Positions 8,555-17,832 of a stretch of 64,000 bases of DNA are shown here, piece after piece (within the stretch, counting starts at the first letter, position 1; each line of letters begins with the position of its first letter). Position numbers and translations under genes: made by a program. The stretch covers positions 2,201,001 through 2,265,000 of the forward strand of contig NZ_CP049742.1 in assembly GCF_015482585.1 (NCBI RefSeq). Direction: 5' to 3'. The notes under the pieces were generated by a model. The model had not been told where the DNA came from, ran no database searches, and saw nothing but the letters and a program-made list of their open reading frames with translations. Origin of the DNA: Mangrovibacillus cuniculi. GTDB taxonomy: Bacteria; Bacillota; Bacilli; Bacillales; R1DC41.

Positions 8555-9997
8555 TTATGAGTGAAAAGGCCAATAAAGTACGGAAGAAATAGTCGATTCC
8601 GCACTAACTTTCACATCGAATCCTGTCGATTCTGCAGCTGGATAAATCCTCGCCGTCATAGACTTCTCTCCCCTATTCGCAAACACTTCAATAGAAGATC
8701 GATCCATAAAAATATTTAACGTTAACTTACCATCACGCAGCGGCACATGGCAACGACGAATCCCCCCTGGTCCCACACCAGAATTATAGCGGTTTAACTC
8801 CAACTTCTCCGTAATTGCATCATAGCGCAGAATTGTCTTTTCGCCATTTTCCCCAACTCGTAATAACATTTCCGCAATGGCTGTTTTCTTTAAATCAAAC
8901 TCCACTTGCAACTCGCCAATGTAAGGCTTCAAATCTCCAGTCTGCATCTCTCCACGCAAGGCTTCCAACTCACGAACAGGATAGCTCCTCACCTGATTCT
9001 CGGCATCCAGCCAAACCTCGCGAGGAAGCGTCATGGCCCCTGCCCAGTCGTGTTCCTGTTCTGGCATCTGACTTTCCCACATCGCCATCCACGCTATCGT
9101 TATCCGGCGTCCGTCTGGCGATAAAGTCGATTGAGGTGCATAATAATCAAAACCGTAATCCATCATTGTAAAGTCATCATGCGTGAAAGTGTGCGACGTG
9201 CGATCCCAATCCCCCACTAACGTTCCAGCTTGATGAAGGTTCTTGAAGTAATCCCCTCTAGGCTTCACTCCTTGTGGCGAAAACAATAATACGTCCTTGC
9301 CGTCAAGTTCAAAAAGATCCGGGCACTCCCACATAAAACTAAACCCGTCTTCGCCACGAGCTAGCACGCTGACAAATTCCCATTCCAACAAATCTGCTGA
9401 TTGATACAACAACACTTGGCCTTGTTGATCATTTGTGCGTGAGCCTAACACGCAGTAATATGTATTTCCCTCTTGCCACACTTTCGGATCACGGAAATGG
9501 TACGGGTGAATATCCAGTCCAGCTGGAACCTCAGAAATAACAGGATTCCCTTCATATTTTTCAAAATGAATGCCATCTTCGCTGACCGCTATACACTGCA
9601 CTTGCTTTAAATCTTTATCATGATCAGGACCAGTCCACACATTACCTGTGTACATCAAATAAAGCATGCCATCTTTTTCAATAGCACTGCCCGAAAAACA
9701 ACCATCCACGTCATACGCTTCGCTCGGTGCAAGAGCAATCGGCTGCTCTTCCCAGTGCACTAAATCCTTGGACGTCACATGCCCCCAATGCATCGGACCC
9801 CACTCTGGAGAATACGGGTGGAATTGATAAAATAGATGATACTTGCCATTGAAGGTGGAAAAGCCGTTTGGGTCGTTCATCCAGTTTGCAGGTGTCGTAA
9901 TATGGTAGGCTAATTGCCATGGACTTTTTTGTGCGTTGTCACGTTTTGTTTCCACAAATTCAGCAGCCTTTTCTATCGCTTTCTGATGTTTATTCAT
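8555..9997 (-). CDS. sacA: Sucrose-6-phosphate hydrolase / beta-fructosidase, GH32
   Basis: A 480-aa GH32 enzyme that hydrolyses sucrose or sucrose-6-phosphate. The catalytic residues are all visible: nucleophile D42 in WMNDPNG, transition-state D170 in FRDP, and acid/base E224 in WECPD. The five-bladed propeller is followed by a C-terminal beta-sandwich containing the FMDRSSIEVFANRG signature. There is no signal peptide, so it is intracellular, which suits sucrose-6-phosphate delivered by a PTS; no sucrose transporter or regulator is adjacent. A TATAAT -10 box is at 10022-10027 on the minus strand but no good -35 was found. It sits alone between hpf and an unknown gene, an insertion relative to the B. 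subtilis order. Confidence 0.93.
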   Translation of the reverse strand: MNKHQKAIEKAAEFVETKRDNAQKSPWQLAYHITTPANWMNDPNGFSTFNGKYHLFYQFHPYSPEWGPMHWGHVTSKDLVHWEEQPIALAPSEAYDVDGCFSGSAIEKDGMLYLMYTGNVWTGPDHDKDLKQVQCIAVSEDGIHFEKYEGNPVISEVPAGLDIHPYHFRDPKVWQEGNTYYCVLGSRTNDQQGQVLLYQSADLLEWEFVSVLARGEDGFSFMWECPDLFELDGKDVLLFSPQGVKPRGDYFKNLHQAGTLVGDWDRTSHTFTHDDFTMMDYGFDYYAPQSTLSPDGRRITIAWMAMWESQMPEQEHDWAGAMTLPREVWLDAENQVRSYPVRELEALRGEMQTGDLKPYIGELQVEFDLKKTAIAEMLLRVGENGEKTILRYDAITEKLELNRYNSGVGPGGIRRCHVPLRDGKLTLNIFMDRSSIEVFANRGEKSMTARIYPAAESTGFDVKVSAESTISSVLYWPFHS

Positions 9998-10163
9998 TTA
10001 CTCATCTCTCCTTTTTTCTTCATTATACATAAACTTGTGTACGTACTTAAATGTGTGGAGAGAAACCCAGAAATTATGGATGCTTTACCACTTTTTACTC
10101 CATAATTAATTTAATGAGACTTTCACAAACTTATAAGAAATCAATTTTGGTACAAATTAAAGC

Positions 10164-10199
10164 ATAAAAAAAAGCCCAACTCATTAATCAGTGGACTTT
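10164..10199 (-). terminator. Terminator overlapping the stop of the 150-aa gene
   Basis: A stem of AAGTCCACT with AGTTGGGCTT (one bulge) is followed by eight Ts on the minus strand. It overlaps the stop codon of the unknown gene at 10198. Confidence 0.8.
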
Positions 10200-10650
10200 A
10201 GGAAATATGATGCCTAACATAAGACTTTTCAAAAAAATTCATCACAACAAGCAAAAAATAACTCTTCGGACTGCTGTCACGCTTCTCCATTTTCTGCATA
10301 TCTGAAACGATTCTCGCAATTTCTTTTATGGATAGACCTTTAATCATCTTTCTTGCAATGATGGCACTCGATTCTTTTATATGTAAAGTTGAGTGAATAT
10401 CTTTAATATAGCGCTCGACATAGTTGTACATATGATACTCATAGACCTCCACAGAACTTTCCAACTCATTAGTGTTCTCCCAAAGTCTTTTAGTTGCACG
10501 AACTAGGTACTCTAATTTTTCTAACAACTCAGGAATTTCATACGAGTTGGTATTACTAGATAAAATCCCAGAAATAATATCCATCTCTTTCGTTAAAGTC
10601 TCCAAATTTCGACAATTATCTATTCGTTCCTTGAATAGTCTAGTTAACAT
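10198..10650 (-). CDS. Unknown helical protein, 150 aa
   Basis: Not recognised. A 150-aa protein predicted to be almost all helical, with charged heptad-like stretches (KERIDNCRNLETLTKEM, ELLEKLEYLVRATKRLWEN) and no signal peptide or membrane segment. The segment SIKEIARIVSDMQK near residue 105 resembles a short helix-turn-helix, so a DNA-binding or sigma-interacting role is possible but unproven. It has a good AGGAGGG ribosome-binding site, a well-formed SigA-type promoter with flanking inverted repeats, and its own terminator, all arguing for a real gene expressed independently of the flagellar genes beside it. It is A+T-richer than the neighbouring genes, which may mean recent acquisition. 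Confidence 0.75.
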   Translation of the reverse strand: MLTRLFKERIDNCRNLETLTKEMDIISGILSSNTNSYEIPELLEKLEYLVRATKRLWENTNELESSVEVYEYHMYNYVERYIKDIHSTLHIKESSAIIARKMIKGLSIKEIARIVSDMQKMEKRDSSPKSYFLLVVMNFFEKSYVRHHIS

Positions 10651-10671
10651 TTTGTCCCTCCTAAACTTGTT

Positions 10672-10713
10672 TACCTATGTACTATAATACCATCGAACTA
10701 GGTATTTTGTCAT
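10672..10713 (-). promoter_or_regulatory. Promoter with dyad operator candidate
   Basis: On the minus strand ATGACA (10708-10713) and TATTAT (10684-10689) are 18 nt apart. Inverted repeats TAGGTA (10699-10704) and TACCTA (10672-10677) flank the -10 box, a plausible operator. Confidence 0.5.
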
Positions 10714-10873
10714 AATTTGTCGAAAAAGAAAGATTCTACTTTTCTAAATTTTTTCACAATAAGTGGACAATTATTGAAATAAAACATATGTAACCGTCGT
10801 CATTGCTCTAAAGCTTATAAATAGACATTATATTACTTTTGCTACAATAACATTCCCCCTTCAAAATTTAGAC

Positions 10874-10912
10874 AAAAATAGAGACGAAACCGAAGTCTCG
10901 TCTCTATTTTTT
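10874..10912 (-). terminator. Terminator of the flaG-fliD-fliS-fliT operon
   Basis: ATAGAGACGA pairs with TCGTCTCTAT across a 10-nt loop, with T tracts on both sides, so it could work in both directions. It overlaps the fliT stop codon. Confidence 0.9.
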
Positions 10913-11260
10913 CTTATCGTAAAACATCCCGTCAAACTGAACATTTCGATAGGGATCGGCGTATTTCGTAATGGATGTCTTCTTTTTGGAAAAGCCGTTG
11001 ATATCGCGTTGAATGGATAACTTCCACTCACTCAAATTCGTATCAATCGACTGGTTCATCTTTACGATCTTCTGGCCAATTTCTTTTTCTTCCGCAGTAA
11101 AAGGCGGTTGTAAAGAAGGAAGTAACTCTTGTCGTAAAGTCAAAAGACGATTCACTTCCTCGATCGTTTCCGTTCTTTCCTTATCTCCCTGTTGACCGTT
11201 CAACGTCACTAGCAATTTCTCCGTAACGTCCAAGCAGGACTGAATCTCCAAGCGAACCAT
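10904..11260 (-). CDS. fliT: Flagellar protein FliT (export chaperone)
   Basis: A 118-aa helical protein in the position of fliT, the chaperone for the filament cap protein FliD. Sequence conservation in this family is low, so the call rests mainly on being last in flaG-fliD-fliS-fliT and on the all-helical, chaperone-like composition. The ATG at 11260 shares its A with the fliS stop codon (TAATG), a classic coupled start; a longer in-frame version starting within fliS is therefore rejected. A strong terminator follows. Confidence 0.78.
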   Translation of the reverse strand: MVRLEIQSCLDVTEKLLVTLNGQQGDKERTETIEEVNRLLTLRQELLPSLQPPFTAEEKEIGQKIVKMNQSIDTNLSEWKLSIQRDINGFSKKKTSITKYADPYRNVQFDGMFYDKKK

Positions 11261-11658
11261 TACGCCTGACCACCAGTATGCTGCTTTTGGCGATTCATTT
11301 GGATGACTTGCTTCCAAGTATCACGGAACTCTACCAAATAGCCTTCTACCTCTTCTAAAATAGCAATATCCGACTTAATATTTGCCTCTATTAAACGACG
11401 GTTCATATATTCATATAACGCCATCATATTTTTGGAAACTTCTAGATCCATGTTCAATGTCACCATCAACTCGTTCACGATGTTTTGCGTTTTCTGGATG
11501 TTCGTATTCTTTACTTCCACGTTTCCCTCTTGAATTGCTTTCTTCGCGATTGCAATAAACTTCAAAGAACCGTTATAAAGCATAAGTGTTAAATCTCCCG
11601 GAGACGCAGTGGTTACTGAATTTTGTTGATAGGCTTGAAACGGATTATTGACTGCCAT
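11260..11658 (-). CDS. fliS: Flagellar secretion chaperone FliS
   Basis: A 132-aa cytoplasmic chaperone that binds the C-terminus of flagellin and prevents early polymerisation. The N-terminal signature NNPFQAYQQNSVTTASPGDLTLMLYNG is diagnostic, and the rest is a helical bundle ending in a variable hydrophilic tail (RQKQHTGGQA). The ATG giving MAVNNP is preferred over an upstream GTG because AAAGGAG directly abuts that GTG but lies 11 nt from the ATG. It lies 26 nt after fliD. In B. subtilis FliS also helps the FliW-CsrA-flagellin switch, all of whose parts are encoded nearby. Confidence 0.95.
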   Translation of the reverse strand: MAVNNPFQAYQQNSVTTASPGDLTLMLYNGSLKFIAIAKKAIQEGNVEVKNTNIQKTQNIVNELMVTLNMDLEVSKNMMALYEYMNRRLIEANIKSDIAILEEVEGYLVEFRDTWKQVIQMNRQKQHTGGQA

Positions 11659-11684
11659 TAATGAGGACACTCCTTTTAATTAAA

Positions 11685-13172
11685 TTACATCATAAATTGC
11701 TGCATTAAATAAGCTGACTGGCTGTTTGCACGTTGAATCGCTTTTTCCATCTCACCAAACTGGCGCCAGTAGCGGTCTTCTATCTGTAATAAACGGTCTT
11801 CAAAACGCTGAATTTGAGAATCTAATCCAGTTAACGTTCTACCTATTGTAAATGTTGAATTTGTAGAAGTGGATCTACCGGCTTTCTGCTCAATCGTCTT
11901 AATCGTCCCTTGAACCGTTTCACGAAGTCTTCTCGCAATTCCTTTTTCATCAAAAGTCGTGCCATCTTTCGCAAACGTTTGATACACCTTATCAGGATCA
12001 GCAGAGATTGCTTCTCGTAGTTTTGTCTCGTCGATAATTAACTTACCACCGTCTCGAAAGTTAGGAGAAGTAGTTATACCTAATTCAGCAAGTTGAGCAA
12101 ACGGGGATCCTCCATTTTTAATTGGAGAATATAGATCCGCTCTCATCTGTGTTAAACCGGAGCGAATAACGGAATCCCCATACATCGTACCTTTTCGAGC
12201 TTGCTCATCCCAGCGCTCTGCTTCTTTTTCGGACAACGCTTCTCGCTCTTCGTCCGTTAACGGTTGGAAGTTACGGTTTCGACGTTCATTGATTTTACTG
12301 TTAGCATCTTCAATTAACTTATTGTAGTCGTCTACAAACTTCTTCACACTATCAAAAATACTATCAACGTCCGTTGTACTAGAGAAGCTTGTTGTTCCGA
12401 CACCTTTTAGGTTGAATTCTACTCCGTTGATGGTGAAGGTGTTGGTAGAACGAGATGTAGAAAGACCATTGTAGGTGAATTCTGCATTTTCGCCTACAGT
12501 ACCATTAGTAGTTGTGTTATAACCGTTTAAACGGAACATTCCTCTAAACTCAGTACCAGTAATAACAATTTCTGCATCTGCTGTAGTATTATTCTCACCA
12601 GAGGCACCGATATTTCCGCTATTTTTTGCTGTCAAAGATAAGCGACCTGTTACTTCATCAAAAAACGCTGTTACACCAACATCTTTATTACTATTAATCT
12701 TATTGACAATAGTTGAGATGGAATCACCAGCTTTACCTTCAATGGTGATAGCCTCTCCTAAAGTACCATCTTTTTTTATTGCCTGAATCGTAAAATTCTC
12801 ATCTGCCCCTAAAGTAGTTCCCGCTGCTACCGCTCCTACACTGTTGATAGAAGCCGTTTTTGCTAGTTTTGTTACAGTTATTTCACCGTTAAAATCCGAC
12901 GTACTACTAACACTTTTAATATTTGCAATAGCACTGTTAGTAGTAGTAATATTCTTCTTCGTATAAGTAGATTGACGCAACACGCCATCAAAAATCGAAT
13001 TACTAAAATTAAACAAATCGGTATTCAACTTTCGATAATCATCACGTTGCCATTCAAGAAACGTCTTCTGTTGGTTTAACTTGTTTAGAGGCATACGCTC
13101 TGCATTCATCAGATCTTTCACTAAAGAATCAATATCCATCCCTGACGCTAATCCACCAATCCTCATGTTCAT
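11685..13172 (-). CDS. fliD: Flagellar filament cap protein FliD
   Basis: A 495-aa hook-associated protein 2, which caps the filament tip and guides flagellin folding. The N-terminus MRIGGLASGMDIDSLVKDLMNAERMPL and the C-terminal coiled region (LDSQIQRFEDRLLQIEDRYWRQFGEMEKAIQRANSQ) are typical, with a variable surface-exposed middle. The start has AAGGAGTGA about 9 nt upstream; two in-frame ATGs lie two codons apart and either could be used. Second gene of the flaG operon, 19 nt after flaG. Confidence 0.95.
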   Translation of the reverse strand: MNMRIGGLASGMDIDSLVKDLMNAERMPLNKLNQQKTFLEWQRDDYRKLNTDLFNFSNSIFDGVLRQSTYTKKNITTTNSAIANIKSVSSTSDFNGEITVTKLAKTASINSVGAVAAGTTLGADENFTIQAIKKDGTLGEAITIEGKAGDSISTIVNKINSNKDVGVTAFFDEVTGRLSLTAKNSGNIGASGENNTTADAEIVITGTEFRGMFRLNGYNTTTNGTVGENAEFTYNGLSTSRSTNTFTINGVEFNLKGVGTTSFSSTTDVDSIFDSVKKFVDDYNKLIEDANSKINERRNRNFQPLTDEEREALSEKEAERWDEQARKGTMYGDSVIRSGLTQMRADLYSPIKNGGSPFAQLAELGITTSPNFRDGGKLIIDETKLREAISADPDKVYQTFAKDGTTFDEKGIARRLRETVQGTIKTIEQKAGRSTSTNSTFTIGRTLTGLDSQIQRFEDRLLQIEDRYWRQFGEMEKAIQRANSQSAYLMQQFMM

Positions 13173-13191
13173 GCCTTCTTGTCACTCCTTT

Positions 13192-13524
13192 TTACACCTT
13201 TTTGTCCACCAGTAATCCTAAAAAGTCTCTCATGGCAGCGTGAAAGTCTAATAATTTTTTGGAAGGTATCTCTTTTATCACTTCATTTGTCATCGTATTT
13301 ACCACTGTTACGTAATACTCATTTAAATCTTCATGGAATTGGAATTGTACATTCGTAGACGTTTCTTTTAAAAACTCATTAAACGTCTTTACCGCTTTCT
13401 CAACATCTTTTTTTGTACTTTCCACGTTTTGAACATCTTTTACTTGCGGCTCTGTTGTTTGACTAGTTGACTGACTCCGAACAGCGGGTTGAGTTGGTTG
13501 ATTTGTAGAAACCCGTTCGATCAT
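13192..13524 (-). CDS. flaG: Flagellar protein FlaG
   Basis: A 110-aa FlaG family protein (B. subtilis YvyC). The first half is a low-complexity Gln/Thr/Ser-rich region. The conserved second half reads VQFQFHEDLNEYYVTVVNTMTNEVIKEIPSKKLLDFHAAMRDFLGLLVDKK. FlaG is thought to affect filament length. It heads the operon flaG-fliD-fliS-fliT, behind a SigD-type promoter. Confidence 0.93.
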   Translation of the reverse strand: MIERVSTNQPTQPAVRSQSTSQTTEPQVKDVQNVESTKKDVEKAVKTFNEFLKETSTNVQFQFHEDLNEYYVTVVNTMTNEVIKEIPSKKLLDFHAAMRDFLGLLVDKKV

Positions 13525-13561
13525 CTGTTCTGTCTTCCCTTCCCCTTTAATGTTACTCTTT

Positions 13562-13588
13562 ATATCGGTTGGGGAAAGGAATAGTTAA
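13562..13588 (-). promoter_or_regulatory. SigD promoter of flaG-fliD-fliS-fliT
   Basis: TTAA, 15 nt, ACCGATAT on the minus strand, close to the SigD consensus TAAA-N15-GCCGATAT, about 40 nt upstream of flaG. Confidence 0.8.
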
Positions 13589-13636
13589 CTGCATGTTCAG
13601 AAAAACATGGTGTTTGGGAGTGTTCGTTTCTACCAT

Positions 13637-15193
13637 TTATTTTGAAACCACTTGAATTCTATCATCTGTGCTATAGGTGATTGGCTGTGGAAAGGAAGAG
13701 ATAAACTCCGCTAGCGCTTCGGTGTCTGTAGGTCCAATCGTTTTATCTTTTCCATACTTACCTATGAGCTGGAACATCGGTGCATCTGAGTCAGCCATGA
13801 AACTGTTAACGGCTATCGTGTAAGATCTATCCGGTTTAATCCTAGTTCCTTCATTTAATAGAATGGATTCTACTTTTTTAGTTTTATTGTTCCAAGTGTA
13901 AGTAAATCCTGCAACACTAAAATCCGGTCCTTTGTTAGGTGTGATTTGTGCATTTAAAATTTCCTGAAGTTCTTTTCCAGTAACCGTTAATTTAACTAAG
14001 TTGTTTTGGAAGGGATGGATAGCCAGAATATCTTCATAGGTAACCTTGCCTTTTTTAATAGAGTCACGAATTCCCCCGGAGTTCACCAAGGCGAAATCAC
14101 TATCCATGACTTGTTTCATGCCGTCTGCAATGAAATTTCCTAATGAACCTCCCACAATATCCTCTGCAGCTTGTCCCACTACTTGGTCTAGTACCTCAGA
14201 TGATGCCCCTTCATATGATTGGATCATCTTTGTTACAACGGGATCTGGCTTAATTTTTGCTTGATCTACGTATATGACTTCGGCTGATTTCTCCAGCACG
14301 TCTCCTGTCAAAGGGTCCAACAGCAATTCAATATCTCCAAAAGCTTTTCCATAATTAAGTGCTTGCACGATTAACTTGTTGTCGACTGTTCCATTAACAA
14401 CTTGGTGATTGTGCGCTGCTAAAATCACATCTACTTCATCATCAACACCTGTTGCTAAATCAGCAGCTTGTCCAGTAACCACATTTCCGTCTTGCGTTGC
14501 AGGCATATGTGCCAAGATGACGATGGCCCTAACACCTTGTTTCTTTAACTCTTTCACAGCTTTGTTTACTTCCGCAGTAGGGTCGGAAAAGTAGAGTCCT
14601 TCCACACCACCTTTTGCAACAAGATCTTCGGTATCCTGCGTTATTACTCCAATAAAACCAAGTTTAACTCCTTCAATTTCCGTAACAGCAAAGGGAGGAA
14701 ATAGCGTTTGTCCAGTTTCTTTCCAAATGCAGTTGGCACAAAGCGTTTCCCAAGCAATGCCTGGGTATGGTTGTTGGTTTTCTCTCGTTAACTCATTACC
14801 GCCATAAACCATGCGAAGAAGTTCCAGTACCCCTTTATCAAACTCGTGATTGCCAACTGTGCCGTAGGAGAACCCTAGATAGTTAAAGATTTCAACGGTT
14901 GGCTCATCGTGAAAAAGCGCAGAAACAGGTGCACTTGCGCCGATAACGTCGCCAGCTTGAACTTTAATTGTGTGAGCGTTTGGATTTTCGTATGCTTGAA
15001 AGTAAGTGGAAAGATAGTCGGCTCTTCCTGCTTTTTGGTTTGGTGGGTTGGAAAATTTATAAGTTTGATTTAGTTTTCCGTGGTAGTCGTTGATGGTGAG
15101 GAGTTGGACTTGGATTGGGTCTTTTGGTGGTGTGTCAGTTCTGTATGGTGAAGTGAATAGTGATAATAGAAGTAATAGAGGAATCCAGTTCAT
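13637..15193 (-). CDS. Secreted 5'-nucleotidase / 2',3'-cyclic phosphodiesterase family
   Basis: A 518-aa metallophosphatase of the UshA/5'-nucleotidase family, which releases phosphate and nucleosides from nucleotides outside the cell. A signal peptide covers about the first 18 residues. Metal-binding motifs are LLTINDYHG, KVQAGDVIGAS, GNHEFDKG and LAAHNHQ (Asn-His pair). The C-terminal substrate domain begins near residue 330, with ADGMKQVMDSDFALVNSGGIR. Unlike the paralogue at 47016 it has no SLH domains, so it is probably released or loosely held. It is inserted between flaG and the flagellins, out of place compared with B. subtilis. Confidence 0.92.
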   Translation of the reverse strand: MNWIPLLLLLSLFTSPYRTDTPPKDPIQVQLLTINDYHGKLNQTYKFSNPPNQKAGRADYLSTYFQAYENPNAHTIKVQAGDVIGASAPVSALFHDEPTVEIFNYLGFSYGTVGNHEFDKGVLELLRMVYGGNELTRENQQPYPGIAWETLCANCIWKETGQTLFPPFAVTEIEGVKLGFIGVITQDTEDLVAKGGVEGLYFSDPTAEVNKAVKELKKQGVRAIVILAHMPATQDGNVVTGQAADLATGVDDEVDVILAAHNHQVVNGTVDNKLIVQALNYGKAFGDIELLLDPLTGDVLEKSAEVIYVDQAKIKPDPVVTKMIQSYEGASSEVLDQVVGQAAEDIVGGSLGNFIADGMKQVMDSDFALVNSGGIRDSIKKGKVTYEDILAIHPFQNNLVKLTVTGKELQEILNAQITPNKGPDFSVAGFTYTWNNKTKKVESILLNEGTRIKPDRSYTIAVNSFMADSDAPMFQLIGKYGKDKTIGPTDTEALAEFISSFPQPITYSTDDRIQVVSK

Positions 15194-15252
15194 GTTGCAC
15201 TTCCTTTTTAATTAGGTTGTGCTGTGATTAGCTAAATTATGTAAGTTAATCA

Positions 15253-15477
15253 TTACTGAACATGTTTATCTAATTCATTTTGGAGTTGCTCTGCCTTGGT
15301 TTGTAGTGATTGAAAAGATTGTTGCAAATGGAGAACTTCATCTTCTGATAGACCATGTTCTGTTCGATAGACTGCTAACTCTTTCATTTCTTGCAGGGTT
15401 AACTCTAGCTTAAGCAGAAGCTCTTGGCGTTTTTGGAGGTGTTGGATGGTGTTTTTGTAGAAGTCTAGTTTGCTCAT
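15253..15477 (-). CDS. Small coiled-coil protein, unknown
   Basis: Not recognised. A 74-aa, Leu/Gln/Glu/Lys-rich protein with strong coiled-coil character along almost its whole length (LQKRQELLLKLELTLQEMKE, LHLQQSFQSLQTKAEQLQNELDK). It has no signal or membrane segment. GAGGAG lies about 6 nt before the ATG. It ends 60 nt before the nucleotidase gene and could be co-transcribed with it. It might be a small chaperone-like or scaffold protein; nothing more can be claimed. Confidence 0.6.
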   Translation of the reverse strand: MSKLDFYKNTIQHLQKRQELLLKLELTLQEMKELAVYRTEHGLSEDEVLHLQQSFQSLQTKAEQLQNELDKHVQ

Positions 15478-15809
15478 GGTTAAGCTCCTCGTGACATAAG
15501 TATAAATTAATAGCAGATATTTTCTTAACTCAAAAGTAATTTAATCCTTAAAATGCAAAAAAATAGTAAAGAAACTTACCTTTCCCTGTGTTTCACATCC
15601 ATTATCATACTCCTAATTCCGTATGTCTTAAGTACTAAAAATGGGTATAAAATCAAGTGTTATTCATAGTTTTCGGGAACGAAAGTTTGACAAACAGTAG
15701 GATGTGATAGGAACCGATAACACGAAGTAAAAATATGGTGGGTGTTTTCACCTTTCCCTTTGTCACAGACAAACCCTGTAACCCACCATTTTCCACATGA
15801 ATTTAAGTT
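15478..15809. other. Intergenic region with long-loop hairpin
   Basis: 332 nt without a gene. On the minus strand ATGGTGGGT (15781-15789) pairs with ACCCACCAT (15735-15743) across about 37 nt, followed by ATTTTTAC; this is a likely terminator for the membrane-protein gene ending at 15810. The remainder is A+T-rich with no clear promoter. Confidence 0.5.
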
Positions 15810-16292
15810 CTACTCTCTTGTTGAAACTTCACTGATTTTGTCCTGTTGTGATGATGTACCGAAAATGAATTTATACACATCAACAATTAAACTAAGGACT
15901 GCTACAATGTAAAAAATATAAGTAATTGAATAATAAGGTGAAAAGAACGGAACATTTTGTGACATTACAGCAAAAACGAATCCAGTAATTAAGCTAAAAA
16001 TACCTACTTTTCTATTAAAAGAAAATGAAGTTAGGCTAATAAATTTAAGTATACCAATCATTAAGCATAAAAGTGTTACTAAAAAACAAATGGAAATAAT
16101 TGAATTAATGATAGATAGTTCACCAAATCCAAGGATACCACCTGAAATAAGAAAAATAATACCCGTAACTAGAGTAAAGACACCTATCTTAAAGATTGTT
16201 GAACTTGATCTAACACTTATCATAACCTCTTCACGATTTGTAATTCCTAAAGCTACTATAATTATGAAAGATATAAAAAGTATAATCCCCAT
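15810..16292 (-). CDS. Integral membrane protein, unknown
   Basis: Not recognised. A 160-aa protein with about five hydrophobic segments (roughly residues 2-16, 33-53, 60-84, 95-113 and 120-142) and a hydrophilic, Ser/Glu-rich C-terminal tail (GTSSQQDKISEVSTRE). It is much richer in A+T than the flagellar genes around it and is alone between two terminator-like structures. Its gene context (between a nucleotidase region and a flagellin) gives no functional hint. It could be a recently gained gene. Confidence 0.65.
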   Translation of the reverse strand: MGIILFISFIIIVALGITNREEVMISVRSSSTIFKIGVFTLVTGIIFLISGGILGFGELSIINSIISICFLVTLLCLMIGILKFISLTSFSFNRKVGIFSLITGFVFAVMSQNVPFFSPYYSITYIFYIVAVLSLIVDVYKFIFGTSSQQDKISEVSTRE

Positions 16293-16572
16293 GCTTTGCT
16301 CCTTTATTTTCTACAGTGAATAAAATGTAGAACTCACTTGTACCAAATTATTATGGTTTTTCTCAAATATTATATTCACCACCAAAAACTCTTTTTTTTA
16401 TGGTGAGAAAACTTTTAAGAGTCATATATTTTGATAAATAGGTTAAATTACCTTTATTTCAATAAAAGAATATAATCTTTTACCTACATATATTTTCAAC
16501 TACTAGCAAATATTATATAAAAAGCTTAAAGAGACTCTAGCAAAACTAGAGTCCCTTTCAACTAACAAATAA
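16293..16572. other. A+T-rich intergenic region
   Basis: 280 nt between the membrane-protein gene and the first flagellin. Apart from the flagellin terminator at 16528-16558 I see no feature. Confidence 0.4.
16528..16558 (-). terminator. Terminator of flagellin gene 1
   Basis: AAGGGACTCTAG pairs with CTAGAGTCTCTTT around a TTTTG loop, followed by AAGCTTTTTATA on the minus strand. Confidence 0.75.
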
Positions 16573-17772
16573 TTAACGAAGAAGTTGAAGAACTCCTTGA
16601 GGTTGTTGGTTAGCTTGAGCTAACATAGCTTGAGCTGCTTGAGAAAGAATAGAATTCTTTGTTTGAGTCATCATTTCTTTCGCCATGTCAACGTCACGGA
16701 TACGAGATTCCGCAGCAGTTAGGTTTTCAGAAGCTGTTCCTAAGTTATTAATTGTGTGCTCTAAGCGGTTTTGCATAGCACCTAAATTACTTCTTTGTGA
16801 AGATACTTTTTGAATAGCGTTATTCACTGTTTCAATAGCTGTTGCTGCTCCAAACTTACTAGAGATATCAATATCTTTTACGCCTAATGCATCCGCACGC
16901 ATATCACCAATTGAGATAAACGCAGTTTGCCCAGCGTTTGCACCAATTTGAGTCATAATTGAGCCATCAAGATCAGTACTTGCATCCTCATGCTTACCGA
17001 AAACAAGGGTAATACTTTCTCCTACTTTCATATTAGCTTCAAGATCACCAACAGCTAATGTAGTAAGACCACCAGTCAAAATACCTGCCCCAAAAGTTAG
17101 AGTATCTTTATCTGTTAGCGTAATATCAGTAGACGTTTGTCCATCTGGACCAACGATCTTGTAGTCACCCGCTGCAAATGTTCCTGGTGTAGTTTGATCA
17201 GTTCTAACAATCATATACGCTCCATTTACATTTGATTTTGTAGCATCAGTACCAGCAGCTGTGTTTAAACCATCAATAGCAGCTGAAGTGATTGTGACTC
17301 CTGAATTGTTATTTAATGAAACTGTACCTTTTACTGCTTCAGTTACTCCTTTAGCAGAACCATCTAATAATTTTTTTGTATTAAACTCTGTAGTGTTACC
17401 AATACGATCAAGTTCTGTTACTAATTGTTTAACTTCAGCCTGTAATTCTTTTCTGTCTGCATCAGTATTTGTATCATTTGCAGATTGAACTGCTAATTCC
17501 CTAGCGCGTTGAAGGATAGAATGTGTTTCATTTAAAGCTCCCTCAGCTGTTTGAATTAGAGAAATACTATCTTGTGCATTTTTTCCAGCCATCTCTAAAC
17601 CACGAATCTGTCCACGCATTTTTTCAGAGATCGCTAGACCAGCAGCATCATCACCTGCACGGTTGATACGAAGACCTGATGATAATTTCTCCATAGATTT
17701 AGACTGCATGTTAGAAGCAGCGCTCAATTGACGATGAGTGTTAAGAGCAGCAATATTGTGATTAATACGCAT
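16573..17772 (-). CDS. hag: Flagellin (copy 1)
   Basis: A 399-aa flagellin, the filament subunit. Conserved D0/D1 ends are complete: [45 protein letters not shown] at the start, and the C-terminal [18 protein letters not shown] to [16 protein letters not shown]. The central domain (about residues 145-290) is variable, Thr/Gly/Asp-rich, and different from that of copy 2. The start is the ATG at 17772 with GGGAGGAAA 6 nt upstream; a longer frame through the leader is spurious. It has its own perfect SigD promoter, a structured 190-nt leader with a GGA-loop hairpin, and a terminator. Confidence 0.96.
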   Translation of the reverse strand: MRINHNIAALNTHRQLSAASNMQSKSMEKLSSGLRINRAGDDAAGLAISEKMRGQIRGLEMAGKNAQDSISLIQTAEGALNETHSILQRARELAVQSANDTNTDADRKELQAEVKQLVTELDRIGNTTEFNTKKLLDGSAKGVTEAVKGTVSLNNNSGVTITSAAIDGLNTAAGTDATKSNVNGAYMIVRTDQTTPGTFAAGDYKIVGPDGQTSTDITLTDKDTLTFGAGILTGGLTTLAVGDLEANMKVGESITLVFGKHEDASTDLDGSIMTQIGANAGQTAFISIGDMRADALGVKDIDISSKFGAATAIETVNNAIQKVSSQRSNLGAMQNRLEHTINNLGTASENLTAAESRIRDVDMAKEMMTQTKNSILSQAAQAMLAQANQQPQGVLQLLR

Positions 17773-17795
17773 AATAAATTTCCTCCCTGGATTGT

Positions 17796-17815
17796 AGTGG
17801 ACTTCCGTTTCCACT
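17796..17815 (-). promoter_or_regulatory. Candidate CsrA-binding hairpin, flagellin 1 leader
   Basis: On the minus strand AGTGGA, loop AACGGAAG, TCCACT forms a 6-bp stem with GGA in the loop, the pattern bound by CsrA. It sits about 8 nt upstream of the ribosome-binding site CCAGGGAGGAAA, which itself could be the second CsrA site. Confidence 0.65.
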
Positions 17816-17832
17816 GTTTTAGTTTTTTATGA

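Noticed and set aside
11260-11317. Longer FliT starting inside fliS
   Set aside because: The TAATG overlap at 11260 is the typical coupled start and the extension is just fliS read in another frame.
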